Positions 1 through 6,184 are shown, counted from the first letter of the stretch. The stretch is 7,600 nucleotides of DNA from Flavobacteriales bacterium UBA7519 (GCA_002476905.1 DLND01000016.1:1-7600); one strand, 5' to 3'. Numbers and translations are program-made. The notes: generated by a model not told the origin, from the sequence alone.

Positions 1-472
1 AAAGGTTGTCTTTGTCTTCATCATAATGGAAAGCAGGATCCCAAGCGCCAACTTTCAAAGTGTCAACAGCAATTTTCCAATCGTCTTTTGTAGGATTGGT
101 GCTTTTCCAAATCGGAAAATCCTGTTCCCAGGTTGAGCCAAAAACATAAAGTGTGTCTTTCATTGCCCAGACTGCAGGCGCGTTCAAATCGTGAATGTAT
201 TTATTGTCTCTAAGGAATTTTCTTTTTACAAATTTCCAATCCAACATATTATCAGAATACCAATAACCTTCCTGATTGGTAGAAAAAAGAAATAATTTCT
301 TCTGAAAATTAACGATTACAGGGTCAGCAGTTGCACGGTGTTTTCCTTGCTTGGAGAAAACTTCAAACGGCGTGTAACCATAATCGATGTTAATAGGATT
401 ACAATAGGTTTTTTGTTGCGCTGAAAATAATGATACAATAGATAATGAAACTATTGCGAGTAATTTTTTCAT
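1..472 (-). CDS. Secreted glycoside hydrolase family 43 protein (5' part only)
   Basis: The first 157 residues are present; the rest lies beyond the left edge. Residues 1-18 form a signal peptide (KK, hydrophobic core, SA before QQ), so the enzyme is exported and probably acts on plant or microbial polysaccharide in the periplasm or at the surface. The mature part starts a five-bladed beta-propeller of the GH43 type. RATADPVIV has Asp50, the expected catalytic base, followed by the FLFSTNQEGYWYSDNMLDW strand set. APAVWAMKDTLYVFGST is the next blade, and WDPAFHYDED has Asp145, a candidate for the pKa-tuning Asp. The acid Glu would lie outside the window. The substrate cannot be told; GH43 covers arabinosidases, xylosidases and galactosidases. 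A TAAATTTT -7-like box (503-510) with TTG 22 bases upstream could be its promoter. The family call is fairly firm, the subfamily unknown. Confidence 0.82.
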   Translation of the reverse strand, partial: MKKLLAIVSLSIVSLFSAQQKTYCNPINIDYGYTPFEVFSKQGKHRATADPVIVNFQKKLFLFSTNQEGYWYSDNMLDWKFVKRKFLRDNKYIHDLNAPAVWAMKDTLYVFGSTWEQDFPIWKSTNPTKDDWKIAVDTLKVGAWDPAFHYDEDKDNL

Positions 473-522
473 TTAAGATTTATTTTAATTCCGAATATGT
501 TGAAAATTTAAGGAAAGATAAT

Positions 523-933
523 TTATTCCTTCCAATTTTCCTTAATCAAGTCCAAAAGAAAATCTGGGCATCTTACAATTTTATTCGTTTCGGCATCCAG
601 GAAAAATAGAGTGGTGGACGCTTCTGTAATTTTTACTTTATCTTCATTATAAATTTCATAATCGAATTCGATTTTCACTCCCGGGGTTTTTTTAATATAG
701 GTGTGAATTTCCAAAAGTTGGTCATAAAGTCCTGGTTTCAAATACTTAATTTTATATTCGGAAACGGGAAGGAAAATTCCTCTCTTTTCAATTTCATCAT
801 ATGACATTCCAAGTGTGCGAAAAAGTTCAACTCTTGCGACTTCAAAATATTCTGCATAGTTACCATAATAGACATATTTCATTGGGTCTGTTTCTCCGTA
901 ACGTACTCTTATTGAATGTGTTGTGTGTATCAT
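523..933 (-). CDS. Acyl-CoA thioesterase, YbgC/4-hydroxybenzoyl-CoA thioesterase type (hotdog fold)
   Basis: A cytosolic single-domain protein of 136 residues, a normal length for this family, which hydrolyses acyl-CoA thioesters. The N-terminal motif RVRYGETDPMKYVYYGNY (residues 9-26) is the hallmark: Asp16 sits where the catalytic Asp of YbgC and 4-hydroxybenzoyl-CoA thioesterase sits, and YYGNYAEYFEVAR continues into the central hotdog helix. Later strands (YLKPGLYDQLLEIHTYIKK, VKIEFDYEIYNED) fit the same fold. No membrane segment or signal peptide is seen. The gene is divergent from dnaA across a 135-base AT-rich gap and ends 50 bases before the GH43 gene on the same strand. The chain length of its substrate is not evident; many flavobacteria carry such a gene next to dnaA (from memory). 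Confidence 0.88.
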   Translation of the reverse strand: MIHTTHSIRVRYGETDPMKYVYYGNYAEYFEVARVELFRTLGMSYDEIEKRGIFLPVSEYKIKYLKPGLYDQLLEIHTYIKKTPGVKIEFDYEIYNEDKVKITEASTTLFFLDAETNKIVRCPDFLLDLIKENWKE

Positions 934-955
934 TTTAAGTCATTAATAATTCATA

Positions 956-963
956 CAAATATA
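956..963 (-). promoter_or_regulatory. Candidate -7 promoter element of the thioesterase gene
   Basis: Read on the minus strand this is TATATTTG, an exact match to the Bacteroidota -7 consensus TAnnTTTG, placed 22 bases before the thioesterase ATG. The nearest upstream TTG lies only 12 bases away rather than the usual 19-21, so the -33 element is poor. The call rests on the -7 match and its position. Confidence 0.4.
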
Positions 964-1044
964 TTTTTTAATAATCAATAGCTAAATTATTTTTTTATAA
1001 AAATTTATAATTGGATATTTGTCTTCTTCTAAAAAAAACTAGAA

Positions 1045-1058
1045 TATTACCGGTAATA
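1045..1058. repeat. Perfect 14-bp palindrome just upstream of dnaA
   Basis: TATTACCGGTAATA is perfectly self-complementary and ends 10 bases before the dnaA start codon. Its CCGG centre stands out in very AT-rich surroundings. It could be a regulator site or a small hairpin in the dnaA leader that affects translation. No function is established; it may also be chance. Confidence 0.5.
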
Positions 1059-1068
1059 GCAGCAGAAA

Positions 1069-2523
1069 ATGAATGATAATTTGGTATTGATCTGGGATAG
1101 GTGTCTCCAGTTTATGAGAGACAATCTAAACGCAGCGGAGGATAATTCAGACCTCAAAAAGTTACAAAATTCTTTCGACTTATTGTTTGACAAAGTTCAG
1201 CCAATTTCTTTGGTGAACAATAATCTTACGTTGCTAGTTCCAAGCGATTTTTACAAGGAATATATTGAGGACAATTATCTGTCTTTACTGTCTGCTGCGC
1301 TCAAAAAAAATATCGGTAAAGGCGTGAAATTGTGGTATTCTGTAATGGAAAATAAACCTGCAGGAAAGGAAAAACCAATCACCATGAATGTGAAAGGGAT
1401 TTCTACTCAGGCTCCAAAAATTCAGGAAGCAAGACCGGTTATCAAGGAAAATAATATCAATCCATTTGTAGTCCCAGGAATCAAGAAAATCAATATTGAT
1501 TCTAATCTAAAAGCAGATCAATCTTTTGATAATTTTGTAGAAGGTGAAAGCAACAAGTTTGCCTGCACAGTTGCAAAATCGATTGCAAAAAGACCAGGAG
1601 CAACCGCCTTTAACCCGCTGTTTGTTTATGGTGGATATGGTGTTGGAAAAACGCACCTGGCTCAGGCAATTGGTTTGGAGGTAAAAGCTTCTTTTCCTGA
1701 TAAGGTTGTACTTTATCAGTCTTCTGAAAAATTCATTCAGGATTTCGTAAAAGCAGCTAAATCCCAAAATAAAACAGACTTCCAGAATTATTATCAGATG
1801 ATTGATGTTTTGATTATTGATGATATTCAGTTCTTGTCTGGAAAAGCTGCGACACAGGATAGTTTCTTCCACATTTTTGATTATTTGCATCAGAATGGAA
1901 AACAAATCATCTTGACTTCTGATAAAGCGCCAGCTGATATTTTGGATACACAGGAAAGAATTATTTCCCGTTTCAAATGGGGACTTTCTGCGGAAATCAA
2001 ATCGCCCAATTTCGAGACAAGAAGAAAAATCATCGTTGACAAATTAAGCCGTGACGGAATTGAATTGACTGATGATATGCTGGATTATTTAGCGTCAGAA
2101 GTTAAGACAAATGGTGTAAGAGAATTGATTGGCGTGGTGAATGCTGTGATTGCTTATTCAACAGTTTATAAATCTGATTTCAGTCTTGATTTATTAAAAG
2201 ATACGATTAATAAACTAGCAACAACTCAGAAGAAAACAATCAATATTCCTTACATTCAGGAAGTTGTTTGCGATTATTTCGGGATTCAGAGAGAGCAATT
2301 GTTGTCTAAAACTAGAAAAAGAGAAATTGCTTTGCCTAGACAGTTAGCCATGTATTTTGCAAAAGAATATACGAATGCAACCTTTACAAAAATCGGAGAA
2401 GAAATGGGCGGGAAAGACCATTCAACCGTGATGTATGCTTGCGACACTATCCGCGATGTTTCCAAAATAGATAAAGAATTGAAGAAATACATCAAAGATT
2501 TGAAAGAAAAAATCGGTCAATAA
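1069..2523 (+). CDS. dnaA: Chromosomal replication initiator protein DnaA
   Basis: DnaA binds DnaA boxes at the origin, oligomerises with ATP and opens the duplex. All four domains are present in 484 residues. Domain I (about 1-90) begins with LIWDRCLQFM and is followed by a variable linker (about 90-150). The AAA+ domain has Walker A GGYGVGKTH (188-196, Lys194), Walker B VLIIDDIQF (247-255), sensor 1 ILTSDKAP (281-288), the arginine-finger segment ISRFKWGL (Arg301) and sensor 2 VRELIG (Arg351). The C-terminal DNA-binding domain has RQLAMYFAKEYT (424-435) and the DnaA signature IGEEMGGKDHSTVMYAC (442-458). The start is the first ATG in frame and gives a complete domain I; no Shine-Dalgarno is seen, as is usual in Bacteroidota. 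The only promoter hint is GATATTTG at 1014-1021, without a -33 TTG. The gene ends in a hairpin shared with the convergent ars operon. Confidence 0.98.
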   Translation: MNDNLVLIWDRCLQFMRDNLNAAEDNSDLKKLQNSFDLLFDKVQPISLVNNNLTLLVPSDFYKEYIEDNYLSLLSAALKKNIGKGVKLWYSVMENKPAGKEKPITMNVKGISTQAPKIQEARPVIKENNINPFVVPGIKKINIDSNLKADQSFDNFVEGESNKFACTVAKSIAKRPGATAFNPLFVYGGYGVGKTHLAQAIGLEVKASFPDKVVLYQSSEKFIQDFVKAAKSQNKTDFQNYYQMIDVLIIDDIQFLSGKAATQDSFFHIFDYLHQNGKQIILTSDKAPADILDTQERIISRFKWGLSAEIKSPNFETRRKIIVDKLSRDGIELTDDMLDYLASEVKTNGVRELIGVVNAVIAYSTVYKSDFSLDLLKDTINKLATTQKKTINIPYIQEVVCDYFGIQREQLLSKTRKREIALPRQLAMYFAKEYTNATFTKIGEEMGGKDHSTVMYACDTIRDVSKIDKELKKYIKDLKEKIGQ

Positions 2524-2527
2524 GAAT

Positions 2528-2556
2528 AAAAGTCTGAAAATTTTCAGACTTTTTTT
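2528..2556. terminator. Bidirectional rho-independent terminator between dnaA and the ars operon
   Basis: AGTCTGAAAA (2531-2540) is followed at once by its exact complement TTTTCAGACT (2541-2550). The palindrome is flanked by an A-run on the left and a T-run on the right, so both strands give a hairpin followed by a U tract. It starts 5 bases after the dnaA stop, and on the other strand its T/A tract runs into the stop codon of the arsN-like gene (2555-2557). It therefore suits termination of both convergent transcripts. Confidence 0.88.
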
Positions 2557-3049
2557 AAATCAAATTCGCACTTCGTCTTTCCAAAAGAATAGTGTCTCGC
2601 CAGATTCCATCCATTTTTGAAATTTTTTCACGATATCCAACCTTTCTAAAACCAAATTTATCGTGAAGTTTTAGACTTGCTTCATTTTCCGGAAAAACAC
2701 TGGATTGTAAAGTCCAGATTCCGTTGTTCTCACTTTCATAAATTAAAACTTTCATAAGTTCAGAAGCTATTCCCAATCCAAAAAAATCTGGATGAATATA
2801 AACGCTGACTTCCGCAACACCGGAATAATTGCATCTTGATGAAACAGGACTTAGCGCAATCCAGCCTGCGATGTTATTTTCTATCTCTACTACAAATCTT
2901 GAATGCTGAAGGTAACCTTTGTCCCATTCTTCCCAAGTTGGAACAGTAGTGTTGAAAGTCGCATTTTTAGTTTCTATTCCCAGTTTATAAATTTCCAGAA
3001 CATCCTTTCTATGCATTTCTACCAAAGGTTTTGTAGCAAATGTTTTCAT
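2555..3049 (-). CDS. arsN: GNAT N-acetyltransferase, ArsN / phosphinothricin acetyltransferase type
   Basis: A cytosolic enzyme of 164 residues that should transfer acetyl from acetyl-CoA to the amino group of a glutamate-like toxin. ArsN1 enzymes do this to arsinothricin, an arsenic analogue of phosphinothricin. The GNAT fold is clear: LSPVSSRCNYSGVAEVSVYI (67-86) carries Glu80, aligned with the conserved active-site Glu of these enzymes, and an Arg (72) in the substrate loop. HPDFFGLGIASELM (86-99) is the acetyl-CoA loop, with Phe90 where Q/R is usual. NEASLKLHDKFGFRKVGY is the family C-terminal signature. The ATG directly follows the stop of the ACR3 gene (TAAATG), implying coupled translation as the last operon gene. 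Operon position is the main reason for choosing ArsN over a plain phosphinothricin or methionine-sulfoximine acetyltransferase. Confidence 0.8.
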   Translation of the reverse strand: MKTFATKPLVEMHRKDVLEIYKLGIETKNATFNTTVPTWEEWDKGYLQHSRFVVEIENNIAGWIALSPVSSRCNYSGVAEVSVYIHPDFFGLGIASELMKVLIYESENNGIWTLQSSVFPENEASLKLHDKFGFRKVGYREKISKMDGIWRDTILLERRSANLI

Positions 3050-4093
3050 TTAAATATGATTATCGTAGTAATATTTTTTCTTTAAAAATAAGCTTAGTTT
3101 CACCAAAAGAATCAATACAGGAACTTCTACCAAAGGGCCAATGACTCCAACAAAAGCTTGTGCTGAATTGATTCCGAAAACCGAAATCGCTACTGCAATT
3201 GCTAACTCAAAATTGTTTCCAGTTGCAGTGAAAGAGATGGAAGCGTTTTTATCATAAGGAACTTTCATTGATTTGTTAATAAAAAAACTTACAAAAAACA
3301 TCAGTACAAAGTAAACAATCAAAGGAACGGCAACTTTTAACACATCCATTGGCAGTTCAACAATTGTACTTCCTTTCAGGCTAAACATCAAAACAATCGT
3401 GAATAATAAAGCATATAAAGTAATTGGCGAAATTGCTGGTATAAATTTTCGGCTGTACCAATCTACGCCTTTTGTTTTTACTAAAAAATAACGTGTTAAA
3501 AATCCTGCTAAAAAGGGAATGCCGAGGTAAATCAAAACACTTTCCGTCACATCACGCATCGGCACCGAAACATTAAAATTTCCGAAGCCTAATTTTTGCG
3601 GCAATACATTAATAAATAGCCAGACGAAAAAACTGTACGAAAAAATCTGAAAAATACTGTTCAGCGCAACCAGAAGCGCAGCATATTCACGGTTTCCTTT
3701 TGCCAAGTCATTCCATACGATTACCATTGCAATGCATCTCGCAAGCCCGATTAAAATCAGTCCGACCATATAATCCGGCTCGTCTCGAAGAAATATGATG
3801 GCCAGAATAAACATTAAAACTGGACCAATAATCCAGTTGAGAATCAACGAAATAGGCAGCACTTTTTTATCCTTGAAAGTTTTTGGCAACAATGAGTAAT
3901 CTACTTTTGCAAGCGGCGGATACATCATCAAAATCAATCCAATCGCCAACGGAATATTTGTGCTTCCTACCGAAAGGCTTTCTGTCATTATAGAAAGAAC
4001 CGGGAAAAAGTATCCTAAAGCTACTCCGATTGTCATCGCAAGAAAAATCCAAAGCGTTAAATACCGGTCGAGAAATTTTAATTTTGGCTGCAT
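3050..4093 (-). CDS. acr3: ACR3-family arsenite efflux transporter
   Basis: An inner-membrane exporter of arsenite in the bile/arsenite/riboflavin transporter superfamily. The 347 residues form about ten hydrophobic segments, starting at [19 protein letters not shown] (12-30), matching the ten-helix ACR3 topology. The two residues essential in characterised ACR3 proteins are visible: Cys120 in [18 protein letters not shown], and Glu296 in [17 protein letters not shown]. They are 176 residues apart, the same spacing as I recall for Cys129 and Glu305 of the Alkaliphilus protein. The gene starts 1 base after the arsC stop and abuts the acetyltransferase start, so it is the fourth gene of a tight operon. 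Bacterial annotations often call this protein arsB, but it is unrelated to the ArsB/ArsA pump. Confidence 0.96.
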   Translation of the reverse strand: MQPKLKFLDRYLTLWIFLAMTIGVALGYFFPVLSIMTESLSVGSTNIPLAIGLILMMYPPLAKVDYSLLPKTFKDKKVLPISLILNWIIGPVLMFILAIIFLRDEPDYMVGLILIGLARCIAMVIVWNDLAKGNREYAALLVALNSIFQIFSYSFFVWLFINVLPQKLGFGNFNVSVPMRDVTESVLIYLGIPFLAGFLTRYFLVKTKGVDWYSRKFIPAISPITLYALLFTIVLMFSLKGSTIVELPMDVLKVAVPLIVYFVLMFFVSFFINKSMKVPYDKNASISFTATGNNFELAIAVAISVFGINSAQAFVGVIGPLVEVPVLILLVKLSLFLKKKYYYDNHI

Positions 4094-4094
4094 T

Positions 4095-4706
4095 TTATTT
4101 TGTTAATAATGAAAATAAATAAAGACATTCCATAGCAATTTGATTGCTTCTTTCGGTATATTTTTCGTCCATTAGAATGGAATTGTCATAAGATTTCGGG
4201 TCGAAATATGTTGTTCCAATGCGTAAATCACACCCAGGAATAAAAGGACAATTTTCATCTGCATCTCCGCAAGTCATTACTGCTACAAAATTTTCTTTGG
4301 GAAGACTTTCATCGTCAATCGTTTTAGAAAAACAAAGATTTGATTTGCTTTCGCCAAATAACACTTCATATTTCGGATTGGCTGTTTCGTCAGATTTTTT
4401 AACCTCGAAACCACAAGCAATCAAAGCATTGATGGCATTTTGATTAAAAGCTGTAACTTCCGTTCCTGCTGAAAAACTATGGATATCAAAACCATAAAAA
4501 TCGGCAGCAACTTTTGACCAAACCTGCCCGAGATGACTTCTGCGTGAGTTGTGTGTACAAACATAGACCAGATTAACCTCTTCTTTTTCATCAATCTTTC
4601 GCTGGATATGAGTCGCCAGTTTTTCCAACAAAGCTTTTCTTTCAGGATTGATTTCTTTAAAATTGTTGCTGAGAATTTCACAACGCTCTTTTATTTTCTG
4701 AAACAT
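4095..4706 (-). CDS. arsC: Arsenate reductase, thioredoxin-coupled LMW-phosphatase type, with N-terminal extension
   Basis: It should reduce arsenate to arsenite in the cytoplasm, feeding the ACR3 exporter. After a charged N-terminal extension (1-43), [17 protein letters not shown] (48-64) is the LMW-PTP P-loop, CX5R with nucleophile Cys50 and Arg56. [17 protein letters not shown] (144-160) holds Cys146 and Cys153, seven residues apart like the redox pair Cys82/Cys89 of staphylococcal pI258 ArsC (TLCxDADxxCP). TTYFDP (165-170) supplies the Asp-Pro general acid, Asp169. The full nucleophile-plus-two-cysteine set points to the thioredoxin-coupled mechanism, not a plain tyrosine phosphatase. At 203 residues it is about 65 longer than pI258 ArsC; long forms are usual in Bacteroidota (memory). 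It starts 18 bases after the preceding stop. Confidence 0.92.
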   Translation of the reverse strand: MFQKIKERCEILSNNFKEINPERKALLEKLATHIQRKIDEKEEVNLVYVCTHNSRRSHLGQVWSKVAADFYGFDIHSFSAGTEVTAFNQNAINALIACGFEVKKSDETANPKYEVLFGESKSNLCFSKTIDDESLPKENFVAVMTCGDADENCPFIPGCDLRIGTTYFDPKSYDNSILMDEKYTERSNQIAMECLYLFSLLTK

Positions 4707-4724
4707 CTTGATATATTTTTAAAA

Positions 4725-5189
4725 TTAACAGCAACCACTTCCGGGAGTACAAGAGTTAGAGTTTAATTCTGATAAATTTCTTTTTGTTTTTTCCGCTGGA
4801 ATTCCGCAAGAGTCTTGAGCCAGACAAGCCGTTGTTTTATTTTTCAGAATAAAATGTTTTCCGTTGAATTCCAAATCATATTTGCCGATAGTCTCGCTTT
4901 GATATTCCACTTCTATTTCAGAATTTTCTATGCCTAGTTTTTCTTCCGAAAGTCTGATGATGTTAAGTAATTTTCCTGGTTTTAAACGATGTTCATAATC
5001 ATTTGCATTCCAAAGTTGAAAATTCACGACTTTCTCATTTCGGATTGTCCCGCCGCAATCAATGAAGTTTTTTTGGATAACTCCGACTTCGGTAACGTGG
5101 AAATGTTCCGGAACAAAAATCCCATTTTCTAACTGAAATTCTACATTTTCCAATGTTGGAAGAATCTCTTTGATTTGTTCAAGCGTCAT
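4725..5189 (-). CDS. Uncharacterised ars-operon protein with Cys-rich C-terminus (DUF6428-like)
   Basis: Function unknown. I recall homologues from flavobacterial ars operons under the name DUF6428, but could not check this. The 154-residue protein is soluble, with no signal peptide or membrane segment. A conserved-looking core reads FVPEHFHVTEVGVI (25-38), DCGGTIRNEKVVNFQLWNAN (44-63) and EHRLKPGKLLNII (66-78). ACLAQDSCGIP (121-131) and a tail ending SCTPGSGCC follow. Cysteines are at 45, 122, 128, 147, 153 and 154, so the tail could bind As(III); His29 and His31 are further possible ligands. ATG at 5189 was chosen because the longer frame (to 5384) overlaps the 3' part of arsR and its extra 65 residues look non-native. 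It lies between arsR and arsC, with an apparent ArsR site 27 bases upstream. A metallochaperone or arsenic sensor are guesses only. Confidence 0.88.
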   Translation of the reverse strand: MTLEQIKEILPTLENVEFQLENGIFVPEHFHVTEVGVIQKNFIDCGGTIRNEKVVNFQLWNANDYEHRLKPGKLLNIIRLSEEKLGIENSEIEVEYQSETIGKYDLEFNGKHFILKNKTTACLAQDSCGIPAEKTKRNLSELNSNSCTPGSGCC

Positions 5190-5216
5190 ATTAGTAAAAT
5201 TTTGATTAATTTGTTT

Positions 5217-5234
5217 TATTGCAATATTACGATT
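5217..5234. promoter_or_regulatory. Second copy of the putative ArsR operator, inside the operon
   Basis: On the minus strand this reads AATCGTAATATTGCAATA and is identical over 18 bases to the sequence upstream of arsR at 5594-5611. It lies in the 64-base gap between arsR and the DUF6428-like gene, 27 bases before the latter's ATG. It includes a TAATATTG -7-like box (5222-5229), but the nearest upstream TTG is only 13 bases away, so promoter activity is less sure than operator activity. Confidence 0.55.
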
Positions 5235-5253
5235 TATGGATTCAAAAAAATAT

Positions 5254-5580
5254 TCAGCAACATTTTTCTTTAGAAACGGTTTCAATGATTTTTGAAAAAT
5301 AAGAATTGATGATTTCGATGACCTTTTCATCAATACAATAACAAATCGAGTTTCCTTCGATATTTCCTTCGATAATTCCCGCATTTTTTAATTCTTTCAA
5401 GTGTTGAGAAACTGTCGGCTGCGCCAATGGAAGTTCATTCACTATGTCTCCGCAGATACATTCGTTTACTTTCATAAGATATTCGATAATAGCGATTCTT
5501 GCAGGATGTCCAAGTGCTTTTGCGATGTTGGCAATTCTATTTTGTTGTTCTGTAAAATGTTCAGTTTTGGTTGCTCCCAT
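5254..5580 (-). CDS. arsR: ArsR/SmtB-family arsenic-responsive repressor
   Basis: A 108-residue winged-helix dimeric repressor, first gene of the ars operon. The N-terminal helices include ALGHPARIAIIEYL (22-35). ECICGDIV (40-47) carries the CxC pair Cys41/Cys43 at the place of the ELCVCDL As(III) site in E. coli ArsR. LAQPTVSQHLKELKNAGII (52-70) is the DNA-recognition helix-turn-helix, followed by the wing EGNIEGNSICYCIDE with Cys80 and Cys82. The chain ends in Cys107-Cys108. As(III) binding should release DNA and switch on the genes downstream. The protein has more cysteines than the minimal site requires, so a second or different metalloid site is possible. It is preceded by a promoter whose -7 box lies within the repeated putative operator. 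Confidence 0.95.
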   Translation of the reverse strand: MGATKTEHFTEQQNRIANIAKALGHPARIAIIEYLMKVNECICGDIVNELPLAQPTVSQHLKELKNAGIIEGNIEGNSICYCIDEKVIEIINSYFSKIIETVSKEKCC

Positions 5581-5590
5581 TTTAATGATT

Positions 5591-5611
5591 TAATATTGCA
5601 ATATTACGATT
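5591..5611. promoter_or_regulatory. Putative ArsR operator upstream of arsR
   Basis: TAATATTGCAATATTA (5591-5606) is a perfect 16-bp palindrome. It overlaps the 18-base block 5594-5611, which recurs exactly at 5217-5234. The repeated block on the minus strand holds ATCGTAATATTGCAAT, an imperfect dyad centred on AATATT of the kind expected for ArsR/SmtB sites. It covers the predicted -7 box and lies 11-31 bases before the arsR start, which suits autorepression. Confidence 0.65.
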
Positions 5612-5628
5612 AAAATTTAATTGACCAA
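5599..5628 (-). promoter_or_regulatory. Promoter of the ars operon
   Basis: On the minus strand a TTG (-33 element, 5626-5628) is followed after exactly 19 bases by TAATATTG (5599-5606), five of six fixed positions of the Bacteroidota -7 consensus TAnnTTTG. Transcription should start near 5592, giving a leader of about a dozen bases before the arsR ATG. The -7 box is inside the putative operator, so bound ArsR would block the polymerase. Confidence 0.6.
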
Positions 5629-5648
5629 TTAATTTTGAATTCTTTTTT

Positions 5649-5679
5649 TTGTTTTAAATTTATAGTCATCTTACTTTTT
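5649..5679 (+). promoter_or_regulatory. Candidate promoter of the tyrosine phosphatase gene
   Basis: TTG at 5649-5651 is followed after 20 bases by TACTTTTT (5672-5679), five of six fixed positions of TAnnTTTG; the start would be about 20 bases before the ATG. An alternative exact -7 match, TAATTTTG at 5630-5637, lacks a -33 partner at proper spacing. It lies next to the arsR promoter, so effects of ArsR on this gene cannot be excluded. Confidence 0.3.
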
Positions 5680-5705
5680 ACATTATACATTTTACAGTTA
5701 AAAAA

Positions 5706-6146
5706 ATGAAAATACTAATGGTTTGCCTTGGGAATATTTGCAGAAGTCCTTTAGCAGAAGGGATTTTGAAATCTAAACTCGATGAGAATTATTTTGTTGA
5801 CAGTGCAGGAACAATCAATTATCACGAAGGAAATGGACCTGATGAACGTTCTGTAAAAACTGCTTTCAAAAACGGAATTGATATCTCGATGCAAAAATCC
5901 AGACCAATCAAAAAATCAGATTTAAATGAGTTTGATTTGATTTTCTGTATGGACAAAAACAATTACAAAGATGTTCTGAAAATGGCGAATGATTCTCAAA
6001 AACATAAAATCAGATTGATTCTCGACAACGAATTGGAAGTTCCAGACCCATATTTTGGAGGAATAGACGGATTTGATAAAGTTTACAAAATGCTCGACGA
6101 TTCTTGCGAAATAATTGCAGAAAAAATCAGGAAAAATATCATATAA
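5706..6146 (+). CDS. Low-molecular-weight protein-tyrosine phosphatase
   Basis: A cytosolic phosphatase of 146 residues, normal for the family, hydrolysing phosphotyrosine (or similar) through a phosphocysteine intermediate. VCLGNICRSPLAEG (6-19) is the N-terminal P-loop, with nucleophile Cys7 and Arg13. FVDSAGTINYHEGNGPDERS follows, and EVPDPYFGG (111-119) carries the Asp114-Pro115 general acid. The other cysteines (12, 81, 134) do not form the CX6C redox pair seen in the nearby ArsC, so this is most likely a true phosphatase despite sitting back to back with arsR. Flavobacterial genomes often have such a gene right after dnaA (memory), so it may belong to a dnaA neighbourhood split by the ars operon. 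Its substrate is unknown; exopolysaccharide kinases are common partners elsewhere. Confidence 0.95.
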   Translation: MKILMVCLGNICRSPLAEGILKSKLDENYFVDSAGTINYHEGNGPDERSVKTAFKNGIDISMQKSRPIKKSDLNEFDLIFCMDKNNYKDVLKMANDSQKHKIRLILDNELEVPDPYFGGIDGFDKVYKMLDDSCEIIAEKIRKNII

Positions 6147-6160
6147 GTCACAAACAATTC

Positions 6161-6168
6161 TAAATTTG
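6161..6168 (+). promoter_or_regulatory. Possible -7 promoter element before dctA
   Basis: TAAATTTG exactly matches TAnnTTTG and lies 16 bases before the dctA ATG, in the 38-base gap after the phosphatase gene. No TTG occurs at 19-21 bases upstream, so this may be chance; dctA could equally be read through from the phosphatase gene. Confidence 0.3.
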
Positions 6169-6184
6169 TAGGATAAGTTTTTTT

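Noticed and set aside
934..1068. Replication origin next to dnaA
   Set aside because: The gap is AT-rich, but I saw no match to TTATCCACA or its complement there, so there is no support for calling oriC.
1507..1905. Long minus-strand reading frame inside dnaA
   Set aside because: It lies wholly inside the certain dnaA gene and its translation shows no recognisable domain; similar shadow frames occur inside the ACR3, arsC and dctA genes.
5190..5384. 65-residue N-terminal extension of the DUF6428-like gene starting at 5384
   Set aside because: The extension overlaps the 3' end of arsR in another frame, has the composition of an out-of-frame reading, and the internal ATG at 5189 starts exactly where the conserved-looking protein begins.
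5680..5699. Repeated TACATT-like units (ACATTATACATTTTACA) in the leader of the tyrosine phosphatase gene
   Set aside because: Only two or three imperfect short units in AT-rich DNA; no symmetry or spacing that indicates a binding site or array.
5706..6146. Second arsenate reductase, divergent from arsR
   Set aside because: It has the LMW-phosphatase P-loop and Asp-Pro acid, but lacks the two redox cysteines (CX6C) present in the ArsC of the operon.
6150..6169. Possible terminator hairpin ACAAA/TTTGT between the phosphatase gene and dctA
   Set aside because: The stem is only five weak base pairs with a ten-base loop and no T-run directly after it.
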